Positions 19,707 to 27,580 of a stretch of DNA of 64,000 nucleotides are shown here, one piece after another (position 1 is the stretch's first letter; each line of letters starts with the position of its first letter). The stretch comes from Streptomyces sp. MNU76 (GTDB lineage Bacteria > Actinomycetota > Actinomycetes > Streptomycetales > Streptomycetaceae). The notes under the pieces are model-generated. The model was not told where the DNA came from and did no database searches. It saw only the letters and a list, made by a program, of their open reading frames with translations. The position numbers and the translations under genes are program-made. The stretch is from assembly GCF_020982545.1 (NCBI RefSeq), contig NZ_JAJKLK010000023.1:124001-188000 (forward strand), read 5' to 3'.

Positions 19707-19767
19707 TGCGTGTCCGTTCGGTGTCCGTGGGGCCCGGGGCCGTGGGGTCCCGTGTGCGTCCCTCGGC

Positions 19768-20448
19768 CTACGGCTCGAACTTGTACCCCAGTCCGCGCAC
19801 CGTCACCAGGTATCGCGGCGCGCCGGGGTCCGGCTCGATCTTGGCGCGCAGGCGCTTGACGTGGACGTCGAGGGTCTTGGTGTCGCCCACGTAGTCGGCG
19901 CCCCAGACGCGGTCGATGAGCTGCATTCGGGTCAGGACGCGGCCGGCGTTCCGCAGCAGCATTTCGAGCAGGTCGAACTCCTTGAGGGGGAGGTCGACCT
20001 TGGAGCCCGAGACAGTGACCACGTGACGGTCGACGTCCATCCGGACGGGACCGGCCTCCAGCGCGGCCGGGGTGACCTCCTCGGGCTCGCCGCGGCGGCG
20101 CAGTACGGCCCGGATGCGGGCGACGAGCTCGCGGGAGGAGAAGGGCTTGGTGACATAGTCATCGGCTCCTATTTCCAGGCCCACGACCTTGTCGATCTCG
20201 CTGTCCTTGGCGGTCACCATGATCACCGGGACATTTGAACGGCCGCGCAGCTGACGGCAGACCTCGGTACCCGGCAGCCCGGGCAGCATCAGGTCGAGCA
20301 GGACGAGGTCGGCTCCATTGCGCTCGAACTCGTCGAGGCCGTCGGGCCCGGTGGTCGCGATGGCGACCTCGAAGCCCTCTTTGCGGAGCATGTAGGACAG
20401 GGCGTCGGAGAAGGACTCCTCGTCCTCGACGACGAGCACTCGGGTCAC
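19768..20448 (-). CDS. phoP: Phosphate response regulator PhoP (RegX3-like)
   Basis: OmpR-type response regulator (226 aa). The receiver domain (1-115) has VVEDEES, the phospho-acceptor Asp in VLLDLMLPGLPG and K in VTKPFSS. The C-terminal winged helix (about 130-226) contains LPLKEFDLLEMLLRNAGRVL and ends VTVRGLGYKFEP. In Streptomyces PhoP activates phosphate-scavenging genes and represses secondary metabolism by binding PHO boxes. It overlaps phoR by 4 nt. Confidence 0.95.
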   Translation of the reverse strand: MTRVLVVEDEESFSDALSYMLRKEGFEVAIATTGPDGLDEFERNGADLVLLDLMLPGLPGTEVCRQLRGRSNVPVIMVTAKDSEIDKVVGLEIGADDYVTKPFSSRELVARIRAVLRRRGEPEEVTPAALEAGPVRMDVDRHVVTVSGSKVDLPLKEFDLLEMLLRNAGRVLTRMQLIDRVWGADYVGDTKTLDVHVKRLRAKIEPDPGAPRYLVTVRGLGYKFEP

Positions 20449-21761
20449 GGAAGGACCTCCGGGGCGGGAAGCGGTCCGTACGGTTCGTACGGGGATCTGT
20501 CGGTGTGAGGCTGTCCGTCCTCGTCGTCGAGGTCCGGGTACTGGGCGGCGCGGTCACGGGACTTGCCCGCCTCCGGCAGCCTGAGCGTGAACGTGGAGCC
20601 CTGTCCCTCCGAGCTCCACACCGTGACCTCCCCGCCGTGCGAGGCGGCCACGTGCTTGACGATCGCGAGACCGAGGCCCGTACCGCCGGTCTGGCGGGAG
20701 CGGGCCGGGTCCACGCGGTAGAAGCGCTCGAAGATGCGCTCCTTGTCCTTGTCCGAGATGCCGATGCCCTGGTCGGTCACGGCGATCTCGATGTGGTCCC
20801 CACCGGGGGCGGTCACCCGGCGTGCGGCTATGCCGACGCGGGTGCGGGCCGGGGAGTAGTTGACAGCGTTCTCCACGAGGTTGCCGAGCGCGGCGGCCAG
20901 CTGACCGCGGTTGCCCCAGACGCGCAGCTCGGCCGTGCCGCCCGCCCGTCGCCCGCCGCCACCCTGTTCGAGCCCTTCGGGCGCCCCTGTATTCGAGGCC
21001 ATGGTGATCTGCTTGGTGCCGGCCTGGTGGCGGCAGCGGTCGACGGCCTCGGCGACCAGCTCGTCCACCCGAACGGGCTCGGCGTCCTCCAGCGGGTCGT
21101 CGTTCTGCACCCGGGAGAGGTCGATCAGCTCCTGCACGAGGTTGGTGAGCCGGGTGGCCTCGATCTGCATACGCCCGGCGAAGCGTTCCACCGCCTCGGG
21201 GTCGTCCGAGGCCCCCATGACGGCCTCGGAGAGGAGGGAGAGCGCGCCGACGGGCGTCTTCAGCTCATGGCTGACGTTCGCGACGAAGTCCCGCCGCACG
21301 GCCTCTATCCGGCGGGCCTCGGTGAGGTCCTCGACCAGGAGCAGTACGAGCCGGGAGCCGAGCGGCGCGACGCGCGCGGAGACGGCGAGGGCCTCGCCGC
21401 GACCCGTGCCGCGCCGGGGCAGGTCCAGCTCGACCTGCCGTATCTCGCCGTCACGGCGGGTGTCGCGGGCCATCTTGAGCATCGGCTCGATGGAGAGCTT
21501 GCCGCCCCGCACCAGCCCGAGGGCGTAAGCGGCGGAGCTGGCCTTGACGACGGCGTCCGACTCGTCGAGCACGACGGCGGAGGAGCGGAGCACGGACAGC
21601 ACGGTGTCGACGCCGGGCGGCAGCACCAGGTCGGTGTGCAGGGAGGTTCGGGTCGGACGCTTCTGCTCGCGCTCGCTGAAGCGGAACGCCAGCATGGCGA
21701 TGACGCCGGTGAGCACTCCGGCGATCGCTGCCGCTGCGGCGACCGCCGCGTTCACGTCCAT
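20445..21761 (-). CDS. phoR: Phosphate sensor histidine kinase PhoR (SenX3-like)
   Basis: A 438-aa kinase with one N-terminal membrane helix, a PAS-like linker, the phospho-accepting H in FVANVSHELKTPVGALSLL (about residue 173), and ATPase boxes N (NLVENAVNYS), G1 (VTDQGIGISDKD), F (ERFYRV) and G2 (GGTGLGLAIVKHV). It works with PhoP in sensing phosphate limitation, with PhoU as modulator. The single transmembrane anchor is the normal design in Streptomyces. A PHO box lies in the divergent region to phoU. Confidence 0.95.
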   Translation of the reverse strand: MDVNAAVAAAAAIAGVLTGVIAMLAFRFSEREQKRPTRTSLHTDLVLPPGVDTVLSVLRSSAVVLDESDAVVKASSAAYALGLVRGGKLSIEPMLKMARDTRRDGEIRQVELDLPRRGTGRGEALAVSARVAPLGSRLVLLLVEDLTEARRIEAVRRDFVANVSHELKTPVGALSLLSEAVMGASDDPEAVERFAGRMQIEATRLTNLVQELIDLSRVQNDDPLEDAEPVRVDELVAEAVDRCRHQAGTKQITMASNTGAPEGLEQGGGGRRAGGTAELRVWGNRGQLAAALGNLVENAVNYSPARTRVGIAARRVTAPGGDHIEIAVTDQGIGISDKDKERIFERFYRVDPARSRQTGGTGLGLAIVKHVAASHGGEVTVWSSEGQGSTFTLRLPEAGKSRDRAAQYPDLDDEDGQPHTDRSPYEPYGPLPAPEVLP

Positions 21762-21834
21762 GCATCCAGGTTAGGCACGAGGTCGGACATCCCCACAGCG
21801 ATCGGAGGGCGACCTCGAACACTCGTCGCCCAGA

Positions 21835-21878
21835 GTTCACCTTGGAGCCAGTATTGGTTCATTTGGGGTGGCGGAAAC
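21835..21878 (+). promoter_or_regulatory. PHO box in the phoR-phoU divergent promoter region
   Basis: Four contiguous 11-bp direct repeat units can be read: GTTCACCTTGG, AGCCAGTATTG, GTTCATTTGGG, GTGGCGGAAAC. The first and third match the known Streptomyces PhoP-binding consensus GTTCACC closely. The location between divergent phoR and phoU supports autoregulation by PhoP. Confidence 0.85.
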
Positions 21879-22060
21879 GGACGCGTAAGGGCCGGAACGT
21901 GGGAGCGTGGGAATCGTCCGGGACTCCCGGTCACCGTTCGCCGTCGCCGTTCCACGCGGTGGTCGGGGTACGACCGTACCGGCCCGGCCTGGCGGGTCGG
22001 CTTCCGGAACGGCTTTCCTGGTTACCCACGAGCAGACGTACGTAAGAGAGGGACACCCTG

Positions 22061-22912
22061 ATGCGGGACGCGTACCACGAGGAACTTGACTCGATCGGTG
22101 AGGGCCTGGTCGAGATGGCCCGACTGGTGGGGTCGGCGATCGGTCGCGCCACGACGGCGATGCTCGACGCCGACCTGAAGCTGGCCGAGAGCGTGATCGA
22201 GGCCGACAAGAAGGTCGACGACCTCCAGCACGACCTGGAGGCCCGCGCGATAGCCCTGCTGGCCCGGCAGCAGCCGGTGGCGACAGATCTTCGTATCGTC
22301 GTGACGTCGCTGCGGATGTCGGCCGACCTGGAGCGCTCGGGCGACCTCGCCCAGCACGTGGCCAAGCTGACCCGGCTGCGCTTCCCCGAGCGCGCGGTCC
22401 CGCGCGACCTGCACGCCACGATCCTGGAGATGGGCCAGCTCGCGCAGCGGCTGATGGCGAAGGCAGCCGAGGTCATCATCACCAAGGACGTCGACCTGGC
22501 GCTCCAGCTGGAGAGCGACGACGACGCGATGGACCTGCTCCACCGCACCCTCTTCCAGCACCTCATGGACGACCGCTGGAAGCACGGCATCGAGACCGCC
22601 GTCGACGTCACCCTCCTCGGCCGCTACTACGAGCGCTTCGCCGACCACGCGGTGTCGGTCGCGAAGCGGGTGGTGTACCTGGTGACGGGCGAACACGCGG
22701 ACGAACTCCAGGCGGACATCCAGCCGGTGCAGCCGGTCGCGGGGGTGGAGGGGCGTAAGGGGCGGCGGAGCTGCGGAGCGGCGGTGGTGGCCGTGGGGAG
22801 GCCGCCGAGAGCAGCGGGTGCGCCGGGGCCGCGGTATCCGGCGCGCCGCGGTAGCGGGGCTCCGGCGCTCGAACATGGGGCAGGGCGTGTGGACGCCTCT
22901 GTGCGCCGTTGA
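22061..22912 (+). CDS. phoU: Phosphate signalling modulator PhoU
   Basis: The protein (283 aa) contains two PhoU three-helix repeats with the metal-binding signatures SADLERSGDLAQHV (about residue 88) and GRYYERFADHAVSVAKRV (about 187). PhoU damps PhoR signalling and phosphate uptake. Typical PhoU ends about residue 220, after EHADELQADIQ; here about 60 further Gly/Arg-rich residues follow in an open frame, which may be read-through after a frameshift or a real extension. It is transcribed divergently from phoR across a PHO box. Confidence 0.9.
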   Translation: MRDAYHEELDSIGEGLVEMARLVGSAIGRATTAMLDADLKLAESVIEADKKVDDLQHDLEARAIALLARQQPVATDLRIVVTSLRMSADLERSGDLAQHVAKLTRLRFPERAVPRDLHATILEMGQLAQRLMAKAAEVIITKDVDLALQLESDDDAMDLLHRTLFQHLMDDRWKHGIETAVDVTLLGRYYERFADHAVSVAKRVVYLVTGEHADELQADIQPVQPVAGVEGRKGRRSCGAAVVAVGRPPRAAGAPGPRYPARRGSGAPALEHGAGRVDASVRR

Positions 22913-23041
22913 TGCGCCCGGCTGAACGGGCTTGGAATAGGGCAGGCAAGGGGCAGGCAAGAAAGAGCCCGTTCCCTGCGCTTCCTTGTCTTCCGTGCCT
23001 CGCCTTCCGTGCTTCGCCTTCCATCCCTTCGAGGAGGGACC

Positions 23042-23203
23042 ATGGCCGAATCCCCCGCCAGCCCCAGCACGCCGGACCCGACACAGGTCCGGGACACCCA
23101 TCAGCCCGTCGACCGCAAGATCCTGCCTCTCTTCGGTGCCTGCGGATGCGGGTCCGGATGCGGGTGCGGGTGCCAGTCCGGCAATCCGTGCCAGTGCGGC
23201 TGA
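23042..23203 (+). CDS. Small Cys-rich (metallothionein-like) protein
   Basis: This 53-aa protein has a polar N-terminal half and a C-terminal cluster of eight cysteines in 18 residues (ACGCGSGCGCGCQSGNPCQC). Such a density suggests metal binding, though it does not match a named metallothionein pattern that I can recall. GAGGAGGGA lies 6-14 nt before the ATG, an excellent ribosome binding site. The next gene encodes a DUF4242 protein whose S. coelicolor relative binds nickel, so a metal-handling pair is plausible. Confidence 0.72.
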   Translation: MAESPASPSTPDPTQVRDTHQPVDRKILPLFGACGCGSGCGCGCQSGNPCQCG

Positions 23204-23431
23204 CGCCGACCAGCCGCGGGCGCGTCTGCGCGGTGGGCGAGTGAAGGGGCCTGTCTCTGACAACGGGCCCCTTCACTCATGTCCGGCGCCGGCGCCGATG
23301 TCGACATCGACATCGACATCGACATTTCGGCTGCGGCTGCGGAGTCGCCCGTACGGCCGTAAGGGCGCAGCATGAGGAGGGGAGGGAGCACAAGGCACAG
23401 GCAGGCACCAGGCACTGAGGAGGTGCGGGTG

Positions 23432-23680
23432 ATGACCAAGTTCATGGACGTCCACCACAACATGAAGGGCATCACGGAGGACCAGCTGCGTGCGGCGCAC
23501 AACGCCGACCTCGACATCGAGAAGGACGAGAACGTCCACTTCGAACGCGCCTGGGCCGACCCCACGTCGGGCACCGTGTACTGCCTCTCGGAGGCCCCCT
23601 CCGCCGACGCGGTCCAGCGCATCCACGAACGCGCGGGCCACAAGGCGGACGAGATCCATCCGGTTCCCCTGATGATCTAG
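23432..23680 (+). CDS. DUF4242 family (nickel-binding) protein
   Basis: An 82-aa ferredoxin-like-fold protein of the DUF4242 family; it closely resembles S. coelicolor SCO4226, which I recall as a structurally characterised nickel-binding dimer. Visible His residues (VHHNMKG, AAHN, VHFERAW, IHERAGH, IHPVP) are candidate ligands. I chose the ATG opening MTKFMDVHHN because GAGGAGG lies 9 nt upstream; the open frame extends 20 codons further. It is probably in one transcript with the Cys-rich protein. Confidence 0.86.
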   Translation: MTKFMDVHHNMKGITEDQLRAAHNADLDIEKDENVHFERAWADPTSGTVYCLSEAPSADAVQRIHERAGHKADEIHPVPLMI

Positions 23681-23834
23681 GCGGTACGGCGCGGACGAGC
23701 CGGCGCAACGAGCGCGCGCAAGCGCTGGGTCAGCGGCGTTCGCCTCCGCGCGCTCTGTCCGACGACACTAGCCGGGTGGAACCATCCCCATGCCGGAACC
23801 GGCCGGGACCGGCGGGAACAAGGGGGTACTGCAC

Positions 23835-24134
23835 ATGTCCGTAGTGATGTCGATGCACTGGCCAGAGGTGACCCCGGAGCAGTACGACACCGTGCGGGAC
23901 GCGGTCGACTGGGAGGGGGTACCGGCGGCCGGGGGCCAGATCCACGTGGCCTGGTTCGACGACCAGGGGATGCATGTCGTCGACGTGTGGGAGTCCCAGC
24001 AGGCGTTCGAAGCGTTCTTCGCCGAGCGTCTGGCCCCCGTACTCGAAAAAGCGGGCCTCCAGGGCACCCCCCACACCACCTTCAGCCCCCTCCACCGCCG
24101 CTTCGTCGCACCGACCATCGAGGGAGCGGCATAA
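23835..24134 (+). CDS. Hypothetical dimeric alpha-beta barrel-like protein
   Basis: A 99-aa protein with a compact beta-alpha-beta pattern (SVVMSMHWPEVTPEQYDTVRDAV, then IHVAWFDDQGMHVVDVWES, then QAFEAFFAERLAPVLEKAG) as in antibiotic-biosynthesis-monooxygenase-like and related small barrel proteins. The catalytic function is unknown. The start at the ATG giving MSVVMSMHW fits the fold. A terminator and the left end of the gpmA island follow. Confidence 0.75.
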   Translation: MSVVMSMHWPEVTPEQYDTVRDAVDWEGVPAAGGQIHVAWFDDQGMHVVDVWESQQAFEAFFAERLAPVLEKAGLQGTPHTTFSPLHRRFVAPTIEGAA

Positions 24135-24160
24135 CCCGACACGCTCCACGACGACAAATG

Positions 24161-24192
24161 CCCCCACCTGCGAAGAAGCCGCAGGTAGGGGG
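24161..24192. terminator. Hairpin at left edge of the gpmA island
   Basis: CCCCCACCTGCG and CGCAGGTAGGGGG pair with one mismatch around a short loop. A related hairpin with the same GCAGGTAGGGGGC right arm lies downstream of intact gpmA at the island's other end, suggesting that this was once the gpmA terminator. Confidence 0.7.
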
Positions 24193-24224
24193 CCTGCACT
24201 ACTCGGGTTACTTCTCTGCTCTGC

Positions 24225-24243
24225 TTACTTCTTCTTGCCCTGG
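24225..24243. other. Left attachment site (copy of gpmA 3' end)
   Basis: TTACTTCTTCTTGCCCTGG is identical to the last 19 bp of gpmA (34578-34596). Read on the minus strand it encodes QGKKK-stop preceded by an orphan tail (LTKIPGKT) that soon meets a stop. It is the displaced or donor gpmA end expected at one border of an integrated element. Confidence 0.75.
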
Positions 24244-24391
24244 GTCTTGCCGGGGATCTTGGTGAGCTGGGTTTTTGCTGGTCAGGGGCGGTGGGCTCGT
24301 GCGCCTGGTGGTGGTCGTTGGTCGTTGTTGGCCACTGTTGAGCGTCCTCGGACGGCCCAGGGACGGCCCAGGCAACGGCCCGTTCGGCGGC

Positions 24392-24937
24392 CTACGAGCT
24401 GATGGGCAACTCTCGTGCTCGCTGGCGTGCTTGGGCTCGTATCTCCTTCAGGCGACTGTGGAACGCGTTGTGGCGGTTCTGGTCGAGGTTCAGTGGGAGG
24501 TCGAGCTGGGAGATGAGCTGTGACTCCAGGTCCCACGGTTCGCTCTGCTCGATCCAGCACACCCGCGCGTTGTCCGCCATCCACTGGCTCAGGGTGGCTT
24601 CGCCGGCCTTGCCGAAGGTCATCCGCTTGCCGCTGCCCACGCGGCGCAGCTCAAGGCCGAGCAGGCATCCGAGGGTGAGCCGCAGTGTCGAGCCGGCCGC
24701 GTTGCCCCGGTAGTGGTAGCGCACCCGCTTGCGCAGGTTCTGCGTGCTGGTCCGGTTCGCCATGAACCGCGGGGCTATACCGACGTACAGCAGGCGGGCA
24801 GCGTCCAGGTCGGGGTGGGGCGGCTGCTCGAAGTGCCACCCGTAGACCCCTGCTGCCGCCGGTACAGGACTCGGACGTACCAAGACCTCCTGCGCCGACC
24901 ACAACTGATGGGGACTGACGAGAGCGGTAGCTTCCAC
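24392..24937 (-). CDS. GIY-YIG nuclease family protein
   Basis: The 181-aa product shows a GIY-YIG type core: GVYGWHF (about residue 30) and LLYVGIAP (about 49), then LRKRVRYHYRGN (catalytic Arg region) and a conserved EPWDLESQLISQLDLPLNLD with a candidate metal-binding Glu. This stand-alone family is widespread in bacteria and of unknown cellular role; related folds act in DNA repair, restriction and homing. It starts at GTG with no strong ribosome binding site. It is the first cargo gene inside the left attachment site. Confidence 0.8.
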   Translation of the reverse strand: MEATALVSPHQLWSAQEVLVRPSPVPAAAGVYGWHFEQPPHPDLDAARLLYVGIAPRFMANRTSTQNLRKRVRYHYRGNAAGSTLRLTLGCLLGLELRRVGSGKRMTFGKAGEATLSQWMADNARVCWIEQSEPWDLESQLISQLDLPLNLDQNRHNAFHSRLKEIRAQARQRARELPISS

Positions 24938-25238
24938 GGCATCTCCAGGCGCGCGACGGCTGATCGTCGCAGGCTACTGGTCGCCGCTGACAGCGTCCCT
25001 CGCCTGCGTAGCTGCGTGACATCAGCTTGGGAAGCTGCGGGCATTTGGTGGCCGTTCCGGGCGCTGAGCTGGACGAAGGGTGGGGGAGCGGCCTTGGCGG
25101 GGCGCGGCTGCTTTCACCGTGGTTCCCCGTTGTTCCCCGCTCGTTCTGGTGCGCTAGTGGTGCGCACCGGGCCCATCCATAGTCCGGCCCGCTCGGTTCA
25201 GGCCTTCTCGCCGAGGTGAGCGCACTACCGTCGGGCAT

Positions 25239-25489
25239 ATGAAGGTCCGTCACAACGTACGTGCGGTTCTGCTCGATGGCGGTCAGCTGGTGTTCCTGCG
25301 CTGAGGATGGCCGGGCGGCACCTCCTACACGACCGTCGGTGGGGGCGTCGAAGCTGAGGATGCCTATCTCGAAGCGGCTCTACGCCGTGAGGTGATGGAA
25401 GAGATCGGTGCCACGATCGGCCCGGCGAGCGAGTATGGGCTCCAGCTGCGGACGTTGTCGTTGTCAGCGCGAGGGCGCAGAATGGCCCG
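25239..25489 (+). pseudogene. Nudix hydrolase, dead (nonsense and truncation)
   Basis: The frame reads MKVRHNVRAVLLDGGQLVFL, then an in-frame TGA at 25302-25304, then GWPGGTSYTTVGGGVEAEDA and a complete Nudix box ending RREVMEEIGATI. After about 50 more nt similarity fades into the start of the HNH gene, so the C-terminal half is missing. Nudix enzymes hydrolyse nucleoside diphosphate derivatives. A second, independent Nudix remnant lies near 49.9 kb. Confidence 0.75.
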
Positions 25490-27232
25490 GTGGCAGAGCA
25501 GCAGCCGCGGCGGAAGCCGCTCGTTCATCCGAAGCCAACCCCGACGACGGTGAAGCAGCTGTACGGGACAGCGTTCCGGTGCGCGAAGCCCGGCTGTCTG
25601 AGACCGCTCTATCGGATGAATGACGACACTGGAGAGTGGCTCCTCAACAGCAGCGTCGCCCACATTCATGCCCGCAGCGAGGGCGGTCCGCGATGGGCCC
25701 CAGAAATGTCCGCGTCGGAGAATCAGCGTGCATCGAATCTGCTTCCACTCTGCAATGATCACGCCGCCGAGATTGACGATACTCCAGAACACTATCCGGC
25801 AGATCTGCTTCGAGAGTGGAAGAGTGAGCAGTTGCAGGAGTACCGAAACCTGAATCGCTCGTGGCCGGTGAACGACGCACAGGCAGAGGAGATCTCGGCG
25901 GTATCTTTCGACCCTCGCCAGGCCGGGATCACGCATGCTGGTTCGGGTGCGGTGATCGGTGCAGTCCGTTGTTCAGGACTGATGGTAGAGACGGCTCGTT
26001 CGCGGCGTCTGCAGGCTTCCGAAGTTGTGGACGCATGGAATGCTGTGCGCGACCGGGCGACTCGAACGATGCCCGTGTTCGACCAGAATGGTGAGCGGCT
26101 GCGAGTTGAGCCGCCACGAATCGAGACTGACCCGATAAGGGCGGCTCTGCTGGATTCCTTGAACGGGGCACGGGCGGCCCTGCAGGATTACATGGTTCTA
26201 CTCGTTGCCGAACTGCACGCTGTGCAAGCTGCCAGCCCGAAGCTGGGCCCCTGGTGCAACTGGGTAGAGCAGGCAGCGCGGCAGCTCACCCACGCAGTTG
26301 GTCGCTGGGAGAACCCCCCTGAGCCTGACGGCAAGGTGCCGTCAGAGGCGGCGATGGAGTTGACCCGGGCGGCGCAGATGCTTGCCGGTGCCTGGCGCGG
26401 GGACGACGTTACTGAGCCCCCACTATCGCTGACATTGCTTCAATCCCAGGACGACGAGACTGATCTTGCGCGTGAGGCGCGGCTGCATCGCGAACTGCTT
26501 GACCGGGCCAAGCCGTGGAGCAGAGTGACGCACCGACAGTTCGATGCTGACCTCTATGAAGAACTCGTGTGTGCGGCAGGCAACGTGGCCCATCTGCCGC
26601 AGTTGCTATCGCTATTGCCTGTGGGCCTGGAAACGACCACGCGACTCGCCGCGGGAGTGGCGCGCAACGTTGATGACTCTACCCTGCGGGTGCTAATCGA
26701 TCGGGCTGGCGAAATCCGTCCTTTGGCTGTTGCGGGATTTCTTCTGAAGCACTTGGCCATCATGGCCGGAGAAACTGACCGTGGTGAAATCCGCGACGCA
26801 GCGCACGAGAAAGTCCGGCAGATTTTGCTGGCTGAGCAGTGGCAAGATGTGGAAGTCTGGGAGGCAAATCAGGCATATGTCCTGCATCTGCTGCACTGGA
26901 CCGCACAGTTCAGTGACCCCAGCCGGGTACGTATGACCCTGGAGTCGGCTCTTGAGCAAGATGCTGATTTGTTGCCGCTGTTGCTCGCTGGCGTGGCGCA
27001 GTGGAGTGAGCCATTCGACGATGGTCGGGGAGGAGTGATAAGAGGACCGTCGTCTCGAATCGACCGTCTGCCAGACTGGGTCCCGACCACCTTCGTCTTG
27101 GCCTTGATCAGTGAACGAATGCCAGACGTAGTGGCTGCGGACGAAGACACATGCGAGCGATACACAGACGAAGCTGAACGTTACGCCTCCCAGGTTCTGT
27201 GGCTGGCGGCCGGCAACCCGTCACCCTGGTGA
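25490..27232 (+). CDS. HNH-type nuclease domain fused to a long helical region
   Basis: The protein has 580 aa. Residues 25-115 form an HNH/zinc-finger nuclease signature: CAKPGC (Cys 31, 36), VAHIHARSEGGPRW and NLLPLCNDHAAEID (Cys 88, His 91). The remaining 460 residues are helical, without a family that I recognise, with repeated motifs such as LPQLLSLLPVGLETTTRLAAG and LLPLLLAGVAQW that suggest an ARM/TPR-like superhelix. The gene starts at GTG and has lower GC than the backbone. In an island context an HNH-effector plus sensor-like helical domain is a candidate phage-defence protein, but this is inference. Confidence 0.7.
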   Translation: MAEQQPRRKPLVHPKPTPTTVKQLYGTAFRCAKPGCLRPLYRMNDDTGEWLLNSSVAHIHARSEGGPRWAPEMSASENQRASNLLPLCNDHAAEIDDTPEHYPADLLREWKSEQLQEYRNLNRSWPVNDAQAEEISAVSFDPRQAGITHAGSGAVIGAVRCSGLMVETARSRRLQASEVVDAWNAVRDRATRTMPVFDQNGERLRVEPPRIETDPIRAALLDSLNGARAALQDYMVLLVAELHAVQAASPKLGPWCNWVEQAARQLTHAVGRWENPPEPDGKVPSEAAMELTRAAQMLAGAWRGDDVTEPPLSLTLLQSQDDETDLAREARLHRELLDRAKPWSRVTHRQFDADLYEELVCAAGNVAHLPQLLSLLPVGLETTTRLAAGVARNVDDSTLRVLIDRAGEIRPLAVAGFLLKHLAIMAGETDRGEIRDAAHEKVRQILLAEQWQDVEVWEANQAYVLHLLHWTAQFSDPSRVRMTLESALEQDADLLPLLLAGVAQWSEPFDDGRGGVIRGPSSRIDRLPDWVPTTFVLALISERMPDVVAADEDTCERYTDEAERYASQVLWLAAGNPSPW

Positions 27233-27497
27233 ACGCTGGCGTTCATCGGTGCACATGACTCGCCAACGATGGCACTGGCCAACGACTTTCGGCCTCGTTG
27301 CCTGGTAGATCTACTACCGCCTGGCAGTCGCCGCACAGCTCACCCAACTCCCATCACAGCCAGATCAGCATCACCATGGACGTGGACGCGCACGGCGTGC
27401 AGGACACTCAGCGCGAGGCAATCAGCCACATGGATCGGCTGCTCAAGCGGCGGCCGGTTGTGAGTGACCGTCCTCGTTGATGTCAAAAGTGGATGTC
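27233..27497. other. Gene-poor flank after the HNH gene
   Basis: Two short overlapping open frames (about 60 codons each) have no ribosome binding site and no recognisable product. I see nothing else. Confidence 0.4.
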
Positions 27498-27530
27498 AAA
27501 GGCCCCGGATCATGATCGGTCTGGGCCTTT
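27498..27530 (-). terminator. Hairpin downstream of the tRNA-Arg fragment
   Basis: AAAGGCCC and GGGCCTTT pair across a 17-nt loop that itself contains the palindrome GATCATGATC. It lies just past the 3' end of the tRNA-Arg fragment, where a tRNA terminator belongs. Confidence 0.6.
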
Positions 27531-27537
27531 GCGCTGG

Positions 27538-27580
27538 TGCCTCGGCAGGATTCGAACCTGCGACACCCGCTTTAGGAGAG
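27538..27580 (-). tRNA. 3' half of tRNA-Arg (anticodon CCT), attachment-site remnant
   Basis: On the minus strand the 43 nt read from the anticodon loop (CTCCTAAAG) through GCGGGTGTCGCAGGTTCGAA to the acceptor end GCCGAGGCA. The 5' acceptor, D-arm and 5' anticodon stem are absent. Such a 3' half is the classic footprint of an element integrated at a tRNA gene, here inside another element. Confidence 0.8.

Noticed and set aside
23298..23325. GACATC tandem hexamers as a regulatory array
   Set aside because: Only four or five units, probably simple slippage in a non-coding spacer; no evidence of function.
27269..27480. Small genes of about 60 codons after the HNH gene
   Set aside because: No ribosome binding site, odd composition, and two frames compete over the same bases.
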